From Selaginella moellendorffii (Eukaryota > Streptophyta > Lycopodiopsida > Selaginellales > Selaginellaceae), in NCBI RefSeq assembly GCF_000143415.4, contig NW_003314280.1, forward strand, positions 405,262-469,261: a stretch of 64,000 nucleotides of DNA, read 5' to 3'. Position 1 is the stretch's first letter. Each line of letters opens with the position of its first letter. Under the pieces are notes generated by a model. That model worked only from the letters and a program-made list of their open reading frames with translations, searched no databases and was not told the DNA's origin. Both the position numbers and the translations under genes were made by a program. Shown here in pieces: positions 10,838 through 22,345 of this stretch.

Positions 10838-13800
10838 TTTGGTATCAGAGAATGAGTCTCAGCGAGTACTATTCAGTGAGATTGGGCAACTAGTCTCGTT
10901 GCATACGCAGAGATGAAAACGATGATCCGAGTGGGTACATGTTTTGGTGCAAAGACTTCGCAATCGTTCCTTGGGTATGGATTTGGTTACCTTCTTGTTC
11001 CATATTATGTGAGCTTGCTCTTGGGCTCATAGGGTGGACTAAGTTGTTCCGGTTGCACGAGTTTGCGCTTGGGCTCGTGAGTGAGGCACATTAGCAACTC
11101 AAGGTTACACTTTGAGTTGGCAGGATTAATGTTAGCCTATCGGTGGTTCCATGAGTTGTTCCATGTACCATGGGTGAAAGTAAACTTTCCCTGGGTTTGC
11201 TGTGAGTGGCAAATAGGCTGGTCCGTAGCTGTTTAGCACGGAACTAGTGGATCTTTCCTAGGCATGATTATAAGTGGATCAATCAAGACTATAGGGATTA
11301 GTCTATTGGTTCAAGTAGTCATGGCCGTGCTCTTTTATAAACTTTTCTTCGATTGAACTGAAGGCAGTGCGAAAGCAAGCTTGAGGTTTGGTCAAAGATG
11401 AGACCGAAAAGAGAGTCATCGGGGACAAAGGATCAAATACGTAAATCATTTTCTCTTCTTGGAGAGATGATTTGCAATGAGGTGTTAACTTATTGCTTGT
11501 GTTCATATCATGCAATCAAGAGTCCCTATCTTGATGCATGTTGGAGATGGTGGTCTTACAATGGTGAGTTGTGGGATGGATAGAGGTGAAATGCTATACC
11601 ATTTTGTTTAAGCTTGCTATTGGAAGACTTGGGTTGCAATGCTCAATTCTTTTCTGGGGAACCTTGCTATTGCTCCTTGTGTAGCTTGGTGTTGGATTAG
11701 TTTTGAGATTGGTCAGAAAGAGAGTGGCATGAGCTTGTCTGTGATGTGAACAAAAGTTAGTGGTGTCGGGTGTTGTAAATCTCTATCGGTGGGGTGTGGC
11801 ATTTATGTTGCATTTTATCGAATCGAGTTGACACTTGATATTCACATAAACCTTTGAAGTAATGACATAGGCATTGGTCATAGTGTTGCTTGATTGATGA
11901 TCAAGTCATTGTGATTTATATCATATCCATGTGATAATGAGCAATGTGTTTACGAAGTTGCTTGGTTAAATGATGATCAACCCCAAAGTGGTTGATGGAG
12001 AAGCTAGTCTACTTGCACAAAATAGCATTGTAGTAGCTTTGACTGGATTCTCAATGGTAGTCCATTATGCTAAGCTTAAGTTGGTACCTTTGTTTCCTTG
12101 AGTTTGCCCATTAGGTGTTGGAAAAGGGTTATAGCATTCATTTGCTATGGCTTGTTGGTTGATCTGTTAACATTTGGAGTAGATTGTTGGATGGAGAAGA
12201 TGTGTAGTTGGGGCATTGACATCACTAGCACTTGTGTTAGTGAAGGTGGTATTGTTATTTCAAGTGATGAGGAATTTTCCTTGGACCTTGATTTTCCATG
12301 TCATTTTTCTTGTTAATGTTTTGGCTTCACATTGGATCTTGAAGGTGATTGAAGAAGAGTGTTAATGCAATGTGGATATCCGAAGATGTGGTCTTTGTGA
12401 TCAAGCCTTGGGTGTTCACTTTGCACTTTGGGGATGTTGGTTATATGGGCAAAGATGTTCTATACTTAAGCATATTCTTGGATCATGAGAATTTGTGTTG
12501 AGGTGAACCTATGTGAAGTTGTTGGTAGGAGGAAGTTGATTGAGTCTTGAAAGTTTTCAATCCTGGACTGAGAGTCATTCTTTCTCTAGGATGGAAATTT
12601 TCCACAAATTTTCTTAGACTTCTCCAATGGCTGATCTATTGATCACTTTGCCGAAAACCATTCCGTTTTTGTAAGCCAATACAAACTAGTGAAGAGGTTG
12701 GAGTTGACTTCGGTTGGCTTAGATCTTAGTAGGTAGTTTGTATGATGCGGCCCGAAAGGGATGCTGACTTTTAGGGCTAAAGCAATTGGGTTGGATAGAG
12801 TCTGGAGTTGATGTAGAAAAGTGGCCGTTGCGCTTTTCTAAGAAAGGTGACATTTGTGCCTTTCTTTTGTAGCGTTGTGCTTGGTGGCAGTTTGCATCTT
12901 GCATTTCGTTAGACTCTATGAGAGTAGTGAGCTCTCACTGATCTTGACTTAGTCTTGGTAGCACTGTGCCTTGGCTGAAGATGGTGATGTCCAACTTGGT
13001 TGTTTAGGGTTAAGATGTTGGTACCTGTACTATAGCTTTGTCTATGAGGAGGTTGTGTACCGATATGAGTCCATCTCATGGTCTTCACTTTAGTTTTGAC
13101 TGAGTGTTAATCACATAGCTAGCCTCTTCAAGGCATGCTCAGAGCTATTGACTAAATGATTAGTGAGCTTATTGCGGTTGAGTTGGATTCGAGTGGTCAT
13201 TTAGTTTGTGCTTGTCTATGAACTTTTATCTCGTCCCTGGGGTATTGTGTTCATGTTGGATAAGTATGTAACTCGATGACATAAGTTAGTGTTCGGGTCT
13301 TGTGAAGGCAAGTTGAAGGGTGATTGTTAGTTGCTTTGCAACTAGTGATTACTAGTAGACTTTGTCAAAAGACTGTTGATACTTTCTTTGCTCGATAATG
13401 ATTTAGCAGTGATGAGCTTGCTTTACCGGATGGTGTTGCGGAGGATCGTGTCGTTAGACTTGCATAGGTTTTCTATGTTAGTATATCGATTCTATCTCTG
13501 TCGATATCATTTGGTTACGTTTAGTCCGTGGTGTTGGATTTCATTGAGTCTTGGATGTGGTGATTCACTCTTTGATGAAATGTTATCTGTAACTGAGTAT
13601 TGCTGAAGGATTGGTCTCGGATACTAAGTATAGTATCTTCGACTTTGGTTAGCTTGGTTGCTAGAAAGCTCCGAGTGGTGATTCACTCTTGCTTTCTTCT
13701 AGCTTTGTCCTGATGTTGATGGCATTGAAGTGATGCCTTGTCATTGATATTGTTGATATTGAGATCTGAGTGAAATGAGATATCCTTCCAAGGATTGATA

Positions 13801-15800
13801 TTGAGTTTCATTAGTCTTGATGAATATAGTGTTGATGATTTGGCTATAGCTTTGTGTTGTTGGCATTCGTGCATTTGCTAGTTAGCAACTGTATTGACGT
13901 TCAAATGAACTGAGTGGCAAGTTGAGTTAGTTGTGTTCTCGATGAGTTTGTTTAGTAAGGGTTGAGCTTTAAGCTTGTCCTTGAAAAGTGATTCAGTCGT
14001 GGACTATGCTCACTCTACAAGCGAAAGAGTTAGTGATCAATATTGGAAAGTTTGAATCCTTATTGGGTTTGAATTGGAATATATTGATCATTGATGATTC
14101 CCCTTGTGCTTGTTACGATGTGAGCTACGTCTTGCTATAGATGGATTCATGGAGGATCGATTAGATGATCACTTGTTGAGTATAACTTCGTTATGCTTGG
14201 CTTTTGGATTGATGCAGACATGCTCTTCATTAGCTTTTGCATTATGAAGTTTAGCTTATGGATGTATTGAAGGGGATATTGTGGTTCTACCATGATTTCT
14301 TCTTTAGCATTGAAGTTAGTTCGTGCAAAACTTGTGATCATTATTACGCAAGACTTAGCTATAGGCTTCTTCGAACTTTTGGTTCCTTGAGTTTTCATGC
14401 TCATTGTTCCATTTGTTAAAAGTTGTTGGGGAACGCATTTTGGCTCATTAGCTTCGATGTTGAAGTTGGCTTTGCATCTAGCAATCATTAGTGATGATTG
14501 ACTATCATCTAGGGTAGTTGATTGTCCTTATCACAAGTTTTGCTTGATTATTGTTGGTTTGGAATTATTTGCTATTCTTCGGGATGGTAGATTCTTTCTT
14601 CAACGATGATTATACATCACTACATTGATGGGCTAATTGACGATCTTTCATGATAGTTAGTTGTTCTCTTTGATGGCTTTTGGCTTTTCGCAATACCACA
14701 TGTTCTTTGTGGTTTGCTCTAAATTGGTCTCTTGGGTTTGAGACGTCAGTAGGATGTTGCTGACACTTGCTTAGGCAACTTGAGTTCCTTGGTATTGTTG
14801 GCTGGGATCTATTCAGATTGGCTTTTGTGATAATTGGCAGGCATGAGTGTTTGTTGGTCTTACCACATTCATTCTCTTCTGTTGATTGTTGCTCGAGTTA
14901 GTTTTGATAGATTTGGATGTTATTTCCTTTGGATGATACATTCGCGAGCATTGTGCTTGTTAATCAATGATACTTTGTGTTCTTTGAGTTCTCTCTAGTA
15001 AGTTGTTGGCTTACTGTCTACTATCTTCAGTAGTTAAGTTTCATCATTGAGTTTCCTTGATGATATACTAGCTATTGAATTTTGTTGGATGGTCATTCCT
15101 ATGTTTGCCAAATTATAATGATCTTGGTGGTTCCTATCTACAATACTACTGGTTTATCGGATGATAACTTGCTTAGAATACTTTTGTGTTTTACTCTAAG
15201 ATATAATCACTAGTAATTAAGCTTCTCAGATATCATTGTCTCTGACTTTGATATTGTCCATCTATTGATCTTTGAGTTTGGGCCAGTATAGGCAGACTGG
15301 CTTTGGCACTTCGTGTGCATGTTGAAATCTCTAGTCATGGGATAGCTACTGTCGACTGGTCATATCACCCGCCTCTCTGTCGATGTTCCTTATTTTGTTG
15401 AAAGGGCATGACCGTGTAAACAACTCTAACTGCCTGTTTACAGTAGTCTATCTAAACCTTACCGACGGGTTTGGTTTCTTTGCTCAGGAGGGTTGGGGCC
15501 TCTAGCTTCTCTCTCTATGTCTCTGCAGGTAGGGCATATCACACTTTTGTAGCTGGGTGACACCCAGAGCAACAAGGGTGGCTGACTCCGTTAGTCATTT
15601 CCTTGTCGATGACGGCCGGAAGGTGTCTGTGCTGGTAGCCCATCCGCGTTAGACAAAGAGGTTACCCCTAACTCATTTAAGTTGGTGCATTTCTCATATA
15701 GTGTGAGTACCGTGAACTTTTTCGAGAGTTGTTTCCTTGGCAGTATTCTAGACTCGAGTATGCATCGACAAGGACGTCGATCTTCCTTAGGGGGGGAGAG
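10838..15800 (+). other. Non-coding interior of element B
   Basis: There are 4963 bases between the LTRs with no recognisable protein domain, RNA gene or repeat array. The sense strand is T/G rich throughout. The last 12 bases are the polypurine tract. Confidence 0.8.
10840..10850 (+). other. Primer-binding site of element B
   Basis: TGGTATCAGAG, two bases after the 5' LTR, is complementary to the 3' end of plant initiator tRNA-Met and primes minus-strand synthesis. Confidence 0.85.
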
Positions 15801-16931
15801 TGTCGCGAATGTGACTTCAGGTATCGAAAGTTACCTGTCGGCTAGTCCTTATGGACACTCTTACCTTACTGCCACGATGGCAGGAGGTCGGTATTGCTAG
15901 ACCCGTTATCAGTTTCCCACTTGAGCTAGTTGAGAAACTGGTCAATGACCATGCACTTAGATTGGATAAACATAAGGTAGGAACCCTATGTGTTTCTTGC
16001 TGAGCATACTTGACCTGGTTTGAGAAACTTGAGTCATTGACTTGCACTTGCTAGTATCAAGAACCCCCGCGATATTGAGATTGGTCCCTCAACATCGCTA
16101 GATGATAGCTTACCGTGTCTGCCAAACACCCTCGCTATCATGCCCTTTGTGTTAGTCTTAATTCGTCCCAGATGCTATTTATGGAAAGTGTCCAGATTTG
16201 CTCATTTGGCATATCTACGGAATGTAGAGATCGTCCTAAACACAATGGTGTTCGTCCCGTGTCCAAATTCGCAATCTAGGGACATTCCATATTTAGTAAG
16301 TTTTGAGCTTGTCCCAGAGACTAACTCCTGATACTAAGGGAGGCTTGGGGTGAAAGCCCAAAGCGTGTGTTCCTCAAGGGGGGGGGGGGGGGGGCTTGGG
16401 CCAAATGTATAGTAGGGATAGTGGGTAGGTCGGGCATGGCCGACCAACTTGAGGCATAGTCTAGCTCCCGCTTGCGTGCCTGTCCTTGTTCTGCGTCCGG
16501 CTTGGGTCTAAGCCCAAGTTCCATTCCATGCTAGCTGGTGGAGTACCTATATCCTCACGTTAGGCCACCGGTATGCTGAAATAGCGCCAAACTCCATTTG
16601 GCTCCGTTTTGCGTGCTGGTCCTGGCATTGGGATGCTGGTTGCTCCAGGACTGTTCCAAGTCACTTCGGGCCCCTGTCCCTTCGCTCCTTGGGCTGTATG
16701 CTCGGGAGTTGCTCCGTGGTTCGGTTCTATCACTCCTTGGCTCTATGCTTGGGAGTTTGGCACCGTTCGTTCGTTCAGTGGCCCAAGGCCCTGAACCTTA
16801 GGTTCCTATGGACACGTGGCATGGACATGTGGCATATGACACGTGGCACAAAGAGGGTTTAGGTTCCGCTTCGTGGTGTTATCCTATGGTAAATCACCAT
16901 AGGATAAAGGGTCAAAACCACGTGCGCTACA
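15801..16931 (+). repeat. Element B 3' LTR
   Basis: 1131 bp. It has a 17-base G-run (16378-16394) against 12 in the 5' LTR, and is otherwise closely similar. It is followed directly by the second GATGG. Confidence 0.93.
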
Positions 16932-17117
16932 GATGGAGACTGACTATGTTCGCATCAAGGATGGTGTCTAGTTCTGTCAGGGGAGCAGAGTGTATCAACC
17001 AAAAACCCAGGCTCAGGGGACTCCGACCGAGTTGCATCGGAGCCATAGATTAAATTATGCACAGCACATAGTATATGCTAGCAATTAGAACCGCTAGCCT
17101 TTCAAAGGGGGGGAATC
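16932..17117 (+). pseudogene. End of element A third frame and polypurine tract
   Basis: With element B and one GATGG copy removed, the reading frame from 9684 continues here (AMETDYVRIKDG at the join), with a stop TAG at about 16970 and another near 17085. A purine tract with seven G (17104-17115) precedes the 3' LTR. Confidence 0.7.
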
Positions 17118-17277
17118 TGAATTGTGGATCCCTATCTCCATTCCATCATTTTTCTTATCAATACACAACATTCTCTTACTCATGCTTCTTCTCAGCCCTT
17201 GGAGATTGGGCCCTTTTCTCTTTTGTTTTCTTATTAATAGTAGATTTTCAGCGAAGAGGAATTTTCACACCTCTTCA
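17118..17277 (+). repeat. Element A 3' LTR
   Basis: About 160 bp, TGAATTG...CTCTTCA. Its right half matches the 5' remnant at 585-657. The start is placed at the first TG after the polypurine tract and is less certain than the end. Confidence 0.65.
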
Positions 17278-18499
17278 ATAGCTAGTAGTGCCTTTAATAT
17301 TTATTCCACGCTTTCTCCATATTTACCATAATTCTCCTATTCTAAGCAAACATATAAGACATCATCATATGACTGAAAAGTTGTGTAGGTTTTTCCATTA
17401 GCCAAAGATGTAACATGATATTATTTAATATATGCATGTAATATTCCTTCTCGTGTTATAAAAGGACAATTGAAGTCAATTATAATTTCCTATTCATTTG
17501 AGTTGGTAGTGTTTGATTTTATGAGGCCTTTTCCATGTCGACTATTACTTGATTTGCTGAGTGAAAATTAATGTTTTTGCTAATGCATCTACAACTGCTA
17601 TTAAATACTTCCTCCTCAATTAAATGGTGTTCTAGCATTTCTGTCTAGAGCAAATTCTTTCAGATAATAATTTTACATTTATGGCTGAGGCATTTCACAT
17701 TTTAACATCTCAAAGAGTGTCTTCCATCCAACTCCAATATCAAAGACATAGTGATTGAATGGTTTTGTGTGTCAAAATAATAACAAACTAAGACATTATT
17801 TTCTCTCAAAATATATAAACCTCTACAGCAACAACTAGACTTTATCTGTATGCAAGTGAGGCAATAGCTTTAGCTCTAGCCTTACAACATGTCTAAGAGT
17901 AGCTATTGTTCTGAAGACAGCTTAATCTAACCTACAAGAGTATGAAATACCTCTTTACAACTATAGCCTCATGATCAAGTAGCTCATGGCTTATATATCA
18001 AGTGGAGTAGTGCAGTCCAAAGAACAAGAGAATCCCAATGCATCAAAATCGATAAAGTGTGCTATATTCATTGGAGTTTCTTGCTCTGTTTGTTTAGTAG
18101 TACAAAAATCTATATACGTAGCATGAGCTAAATTCTGTCTCATGCATAGATGACCTCCTCCACACCAAATTATTCCCTTTGGTAACCTCTTGTTCATGGG
18201 AAAGGAACTTACTAATCCATCTTGCAAGGAATGACTTCTTTGCTATCACCAGGACTTTTTTTAATTTTTGGTTCGGGTGAAGCCAGAACCTTAGGTAAGG
18301 AACTATAAGAATCTAAGAATCATTAAAATTTTACTTTTTCTGTGTTTGTGTCCGTCAGTGTATGTTTCTGTCTCTGTATATGTTTGGTTTGGTGTTTTTT
18401 TTTTTTTCTTTTTTTTTCTGGTTGGCTGTGGTTGGAGTTTTGCTTTGTGGAACAGGAAAAAAGAATAAAAAGAATGCTGAAGGAAATCATGTTCTTAGA
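17278..18499. other. AT-rich stretch without a recognisable gene
   Basis: I see no supported reading frame, RNA gene or repeat boundary. T-runs lie at 18390-18418. Confidence 0.5.
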
Positions 18500-18690
18500 A
18501 TTCCGTGGCAGAGTCTGTGAGTCACGCTGCCACACTTCCCATAAAAATAAAGTAAGCCGTTTGCGACCATGTTCTAATCCGAGCTTGCAACTGCCGTCCG
18601 GCTCGTAGTGCAGCTAAAGTCGCAAGGCCTTGAGCACACTGACATATGTACAACAGTCCATAAATGAAGTCCACTGCTCCCCATTTGGCA
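18500..18690 (-). pseudogene. PPR protein relic
   Basis: On the minus strand, LATLAALRAGRQLQARI (about 18580-18640) is followed, after a one-base frame change, by MVANGLLYFYGKCGSVT (about 18525-18575). These are consecutive pieces of a typical plant PPR L/S repeat unit. The frame change and stops on both sides mark it as a dead fragment. No start or further repeats were found. Confidence 0.55.
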
Positions 18691-19489
18691 CTAAGCAGCA
18701 TCTGTGTTTCTAGGATAATATTGTCAGATCTGACAACATTATCAGCTTGAAAATGCTCAAGGTACACTACTTGGTCTTTTAGACTAGGAAGTTGGCTCAA
18801 GGATACAAAACCTAGTCTAACAAAATCACTCAGTAGTCTTTGCAGGCTCTTTCAGCCATCCACTGCATTCAAGTGGTCGCAAGGACTTAAAGTCAAGTCG
18901 TCCTTGGAGAAACAACAGATAAGGCAGTTCCTTCTCCTCATTCCCGGCTGCAAATTTGTGCTTTCAGATAAACAACGGATGTTGCTAACATACCCGAAAC
19001 AAATTCTTGGGCAAAAATCGAAATACAACACCTTGTTAGAGAGCTGTAATCCAGGGGCACCTCAAACTGGTGATCATGAAGCTGAAGCTAGGGCACTCGA
19101 TACTCCACTGTTGAACTGTTCATCAAACAGAATTAAGCAGGAACAAAAGAGAATCAGTTTACTTGTCAAATGGCTGTCATGCACAATGTAGGAGCTCCAG
19201 GTGAGGTTGCTGCTCATGAATAGAATTCAGTTAGTACAGGACGAAACAAAAGCCGCACAGAATCAAAATCTCTCACAACTGCGAAATTTTATACATTTAG
19301 TTCATAAGTCTCTGTGTGTTTATGTTTTTATAACTTATGTTTGTGAATGTTTTGGTTCTGTTGCTGTTTTAATTTATTTTGTTTGAATTGCCCGAACCTA
19401 GGCTTAGTTTTTCTTTTTTGATTTATATTTTTTATTGGTGCTCCCGGATAGAAAAGGGCCTGCGCGTCTGGAGTCTTTGGACTTTAGCT
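18691..19489. other. Intergenic, nothing recognised
   Basis: Short open frames on both strands match no family I know. Confidence 0.5.
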
Positions 19490-20115
19490 ACTTCACCCAA
19501 ACTCACCCAATAGAATCCACAATCGGAACCTATCTATTCCGATGTGTATGTGTGTCTGCACAAGCTGTCGAGACGGTGGCGCAAAAATGACACCTGGAAA
19601 ACCCGAGACCTTCGTTTGGAGCCGAGGCTGGCGAGCATGCCAATTGCAAGTTGCTGATTTCCAAGTTGTAGCTGTTGCTGGACCATGAGGAAACTCCCCT
19701 GAAAAATCCAGAGGTTTCTCGCTCTCCATATTACCCAGCATACTAACGCCACAACCGTGAGTCTGGCTATGAGCGGCACTTGCTGCATCTGAAAGTCCCC
19801 TGCCAAAAGTTGGACTGATGGAGGCATGTCCCACAGAGCCGGGATGGCATGCCGCACTTCTTGTGCTCTCGATAGTCGATGAAAAGATGTTGAATTGTTT
19901 CGTCAGCCGTCCCGCAGAAAATAGAATCCATGGTATCCGCAATGCCTGCTTTCTGTCGTCACTCCGTCAGCGGGAGTCCATTAATGAGCAGTTGCCAGTA
20001 GAACCAGCGGATTTTAAAGGGCACAGGAAGCTGACCATGATTTTCAATCTCAAGCACCTGTTTCAACTTTCAAGCCTTCCACATTCACTTGCTCACTTGC
20101 CTTTGGTTGCTTGGT
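19490..20115 (-). pseudogene. LINE (non-LTR retrotransposon) 3' tail relic
   Basis: Read on the minus strand across three frames, the end of a plant LINE ORF2 appears. First comes the zinc-binding segment that follows reverse transcriptase (FKIRWFYWQLLINGLPLTE and then FCGTADETIQHLFIDY, about 19880-20030). It is followed by the conserved WVIWRARNLWIFQG near 19720. Frameshifts separate the pieces. Everything upstream, including the polymerase domain, is missing, as expected for a 5'-truncated and decayed insertion. Confidence 0.65.
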
Positions 20116-20343
20116 GAGACAGCTCGAGTGCCATCTTCCGAGCAGCTTCAAACAGCGAATATTGGCCTTCAGATGTGGAAACTATGTACGGTTTTGTGGA
20201 AACCTATGTACGGTTCCTGCTCCTGAAGCCATATAGTAAAAGCCGTACATACGTACGGTTCTCATTACACAATAGATGAAGCTCCTCAGATCTATCTTAA
20301 TTATAAACTCCCGGGTTAACTACGCAGATGAGACGACTCAGCT

Positions 20344-22302
20344 TCAGAAGTCTTCTTCAGTATCCGATACCGATGCTCCAGATGCCAGCGCCGCTTCAGA
20401 AAAAAGAACATTAAATCAAACACTTAAATGGCGAGTCTGAGAAACTTACCAAGCTTCTTTGGCACAAAACTCCGATCATTGTGCCAGTCGTACTTCCTCT
20501 TGTGCTTCCGCTCCAGCTGCGATTCCAGAAGTTCGTTGTCGTGCACTTGCATCAGCAGCTGGTTATCGCTTGCCCCAGCTGGCCACTCCACATCGGTGTG
20601 GTTCATGAAGAAAGGATACCTGCACGGAAACGGTTAGAAGGCCACTTCCACAACGACGGACATACCGGTCGCATCCTTCGATTCCAGCTCTTTCGAAGTC
20701 AACAGCCAGGACGTGCGTCAGGCCTTCATCGACAAGCAGGTTGTCAAGCCTGAGGTCGCCGTGCACGCCACGAAGGGTGGATGCTTGGGCATCCTTCAAG
20801 CATTTGCGAGCCAGACTACTGATCTTGTTCCACTTGGCAGAAGAAACGGGAAAGACGTTAGTTTTCCTTTGAAGGTCGGTGTAGCCTTCCATGTACTCCA
20901 TGAGCACCATGAGCCAGTCCCCGCTCAGACGCATGGTATTGAACAGCTTCGGAGTACAGCCACGAGAGAACCAGTCGGCGTGAACTTGACTCCCGTACCG
21001 CTGGCAGAACTTGGCCAGGATCTTGGTAACACCGCTGCGTTTGATCTGCTCAAAAGGCGTCGGCAGCACATCTCGGCTATGCTGCAGATCCAGCACGTAA
21101 AGCTTTCCAAAACTCAGCACCATGACACCGCCACCTGTGGAATAAAACTCCTGCAATGGATACGGAAGGTCGACCGCTGCCAAGTCCAGCTCTGCCGCCG
21201 GGCGCCTCATCACTGCTGCTCGAAGTGACACGAGCTTCAAGAGCGATTTGCGCAAAGCGACCACCATCCGGCAAAGAGCATCCATCTCCTTATGGTTTGT
21301 CCTCCGCACCAAGAGGCCCATCTTCAGCGGCTCGACCAGAGGACAGGAAGCAAATGCTGCGCCCGAGACTTTCAACAGTGCACCCGTAATCTCCAGCAGG
21401 AACACCGGGTACCGCTCACAGCGCACCATAACCTCATCGCGGTTGTCGCTTAAATCTCTCACGTAGTACCTGACCACGAACACGGAGAAAATATCAGAAA
21501 AGAGCAAAGGAAATACATGGAGTGTTAGTACGTACGCGCCTGCTTCCAGGTAGGCATTTCCCGAAAAGCCTTCTTCATTCTTGACCTGGCATATAGCTAG
21601 CAGCTGCCGCTGATACAGGATCGCGATGTCCTTCTTGCCGACCTCGTCAACCAAAAATTCCAACGGAAGATAGGCTCGCAGCAAAGCGAACAGCATCTTA
21701 CACCTTTTCGCCTCATCAACGTAGGCCATGGAAGACTTCAAACACAGCTCGTTGACAAAGGCAGAATCTTTGGCCGTGGGCGTCAGTTCGAGGCTGTCAC
21801 ACAAGTCCAGAAAGTAGGCAAAGACCGGAGAGACGAGCGCTATCGGCAGACCACGAGCGGTGTCTGGACGGTAGTTTAACAGTGCAGGTGGCTTGGTGTC
21901 CGACATCTGCTCCTGAATGGTGAAGGTGATCATTTGGTTTGCCATATCAGAGGGGCAGCGGCTCATCACCCGATCGTACGCCTCGGACCCAAGGTAGGCA
22001 ACCCGCGATCCTCGGAGTGTAAAGGCCGCCTCTTTCCTTCCTGCCAGACACAAGCCGGCATGAAAACATCAGAAAACTACCGAGGGAGAGAGCGTGCCTT
22101 CGAGTAGGAGCATCTTTGCCATTCCAGCTGGGACATTCAGGTCCCTGAGCTCAGCGAGAGTGAAATCCTTGATGTCGTCGAGCCGGTAGATGCATTCATC
22201 CTCAAGAGCTTCCACGACCTTCGTGACCTTCTCCTCATCGAAGTGTCGCACCAACACATTCCAGATTTCGTTACCGCTGCTTCCCATTGCCCCCAATCCC
22301 AT
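20344..22302 (-). CDS. SAM-like plus kinase-like (HGDLR) protein, five exons
   Basis: Exons, minus strand: 22302-22081, 22029-21536, 21469-20666, 20619-20450 and 20393-20344, about 579 residues. Introns are 46-66 bp; the third has GTACGT and a TACTAAC branch site, and the fourth is only 46 bp. Residues 12-65 form a helical SAM-like domain (FDEEKVTKVVEAL ... LRDLNVPAGMAKMLLLEG). The C-terminal half resembles an atypical protein kinase: hinge-like YMEGYTDL, catalytic loop HGDLRLDN, and AVDFERAG where kinases have Asp-Phe-Gly. Such HGDLR kinase-like folds occur in Crinkler-type and aminoglycoside-phosphotransferase-like proteins, but I cannot name the family. The tail is acidic (SVSDTEEDF). Exon 1-2 phasing works only with a weak acceptor before 22029; the stronger acceptor at 22041 would shift the frame. 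Confidence 0.72.
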
Positions 22303-22345
22303 AAACCCTACACCCTAAACCCCATTTATAAAACCCTAGGGGTTA
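22303..22345 (-). promoter_or_regulatory. Core promoter of the SAM/kinase-like gene
   Basis: Read on the minus strand there is a TATA-like TTTTATAAAT (about 22325-22334), flanked by AAACCCTA-type telo-box repeats on the plus strand (22305-22340). It is only about 25 bp from the first ATG, so either the leader is very short or the second in-frame ATG at 22287 is used. Confidence 0.45.

Larger units (their letters stand above)
9690..16931 (+). mobile_element. Element B: structurally complete, non-coding LTR retrotransposon (LARD-like), 7.2 kb
   Basis: LTRs of 1148 and 1131 bp (both TGTCGC...GCTACA) flank a 4963-bp interior. A perfect 5-bp target duplication GATGG lies at 9685-9689 and 16932-16936, inside A's third frame. 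The primer-binding site is at 10840-10850 (TGGTATCAGAG, initiator tRNA-Met) and the polypurine tract at 15789-15800 (AGGGGGGGAGAG), giving + orientation. The interior has no reading frame above about 113 codons and no gag or pol motif on either strand. It is rich in T and G on the sense strand and poor in C. This is the architecture of a large retrotransposon derivative: mobilised in trans, with only terminal signals kept. Confidence 0.93.
585..17277 (+). mobile_element. Element A: decayed Ty3/gypsy retrotransposon hosting two nested insertions
   Basis: The order is 5' LTR remnant, leader, gag with zinc knuckles, protease, reverse transcriptase/RNase H, integrase, a third reading frame after integrase, polypurine tract and 3' LTR. 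The gag-protease-RT-integrase order defines Ty3/gypsy. The long extra region after integrase and the RT motif ending in SVFS suggest the non-chromovirus Tat/Athila side, which is inference. LTRs are short (about 160 bp). Coding frames carry many stops and a few frameshifts, so the element is dead. TRIM E (3580-4253) and LTR element B (9690-16931) are inserted in it. The left LTR is broken by the inverted LTR at 1-584, so its own target duplication cannot be seen. Confidence 0.85.

Noticed and set aside
22030-22080. Strong acceptor TGGCAG at 22041 for the first intron of the SAM/kinase-like gene
   Set aside because: With the only good donor (22080) it gives a one-base frame mismatch. The acceptor before 22029 keeps frame, though it is weaker. 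A small frameshift in this copy cannot be excluded.
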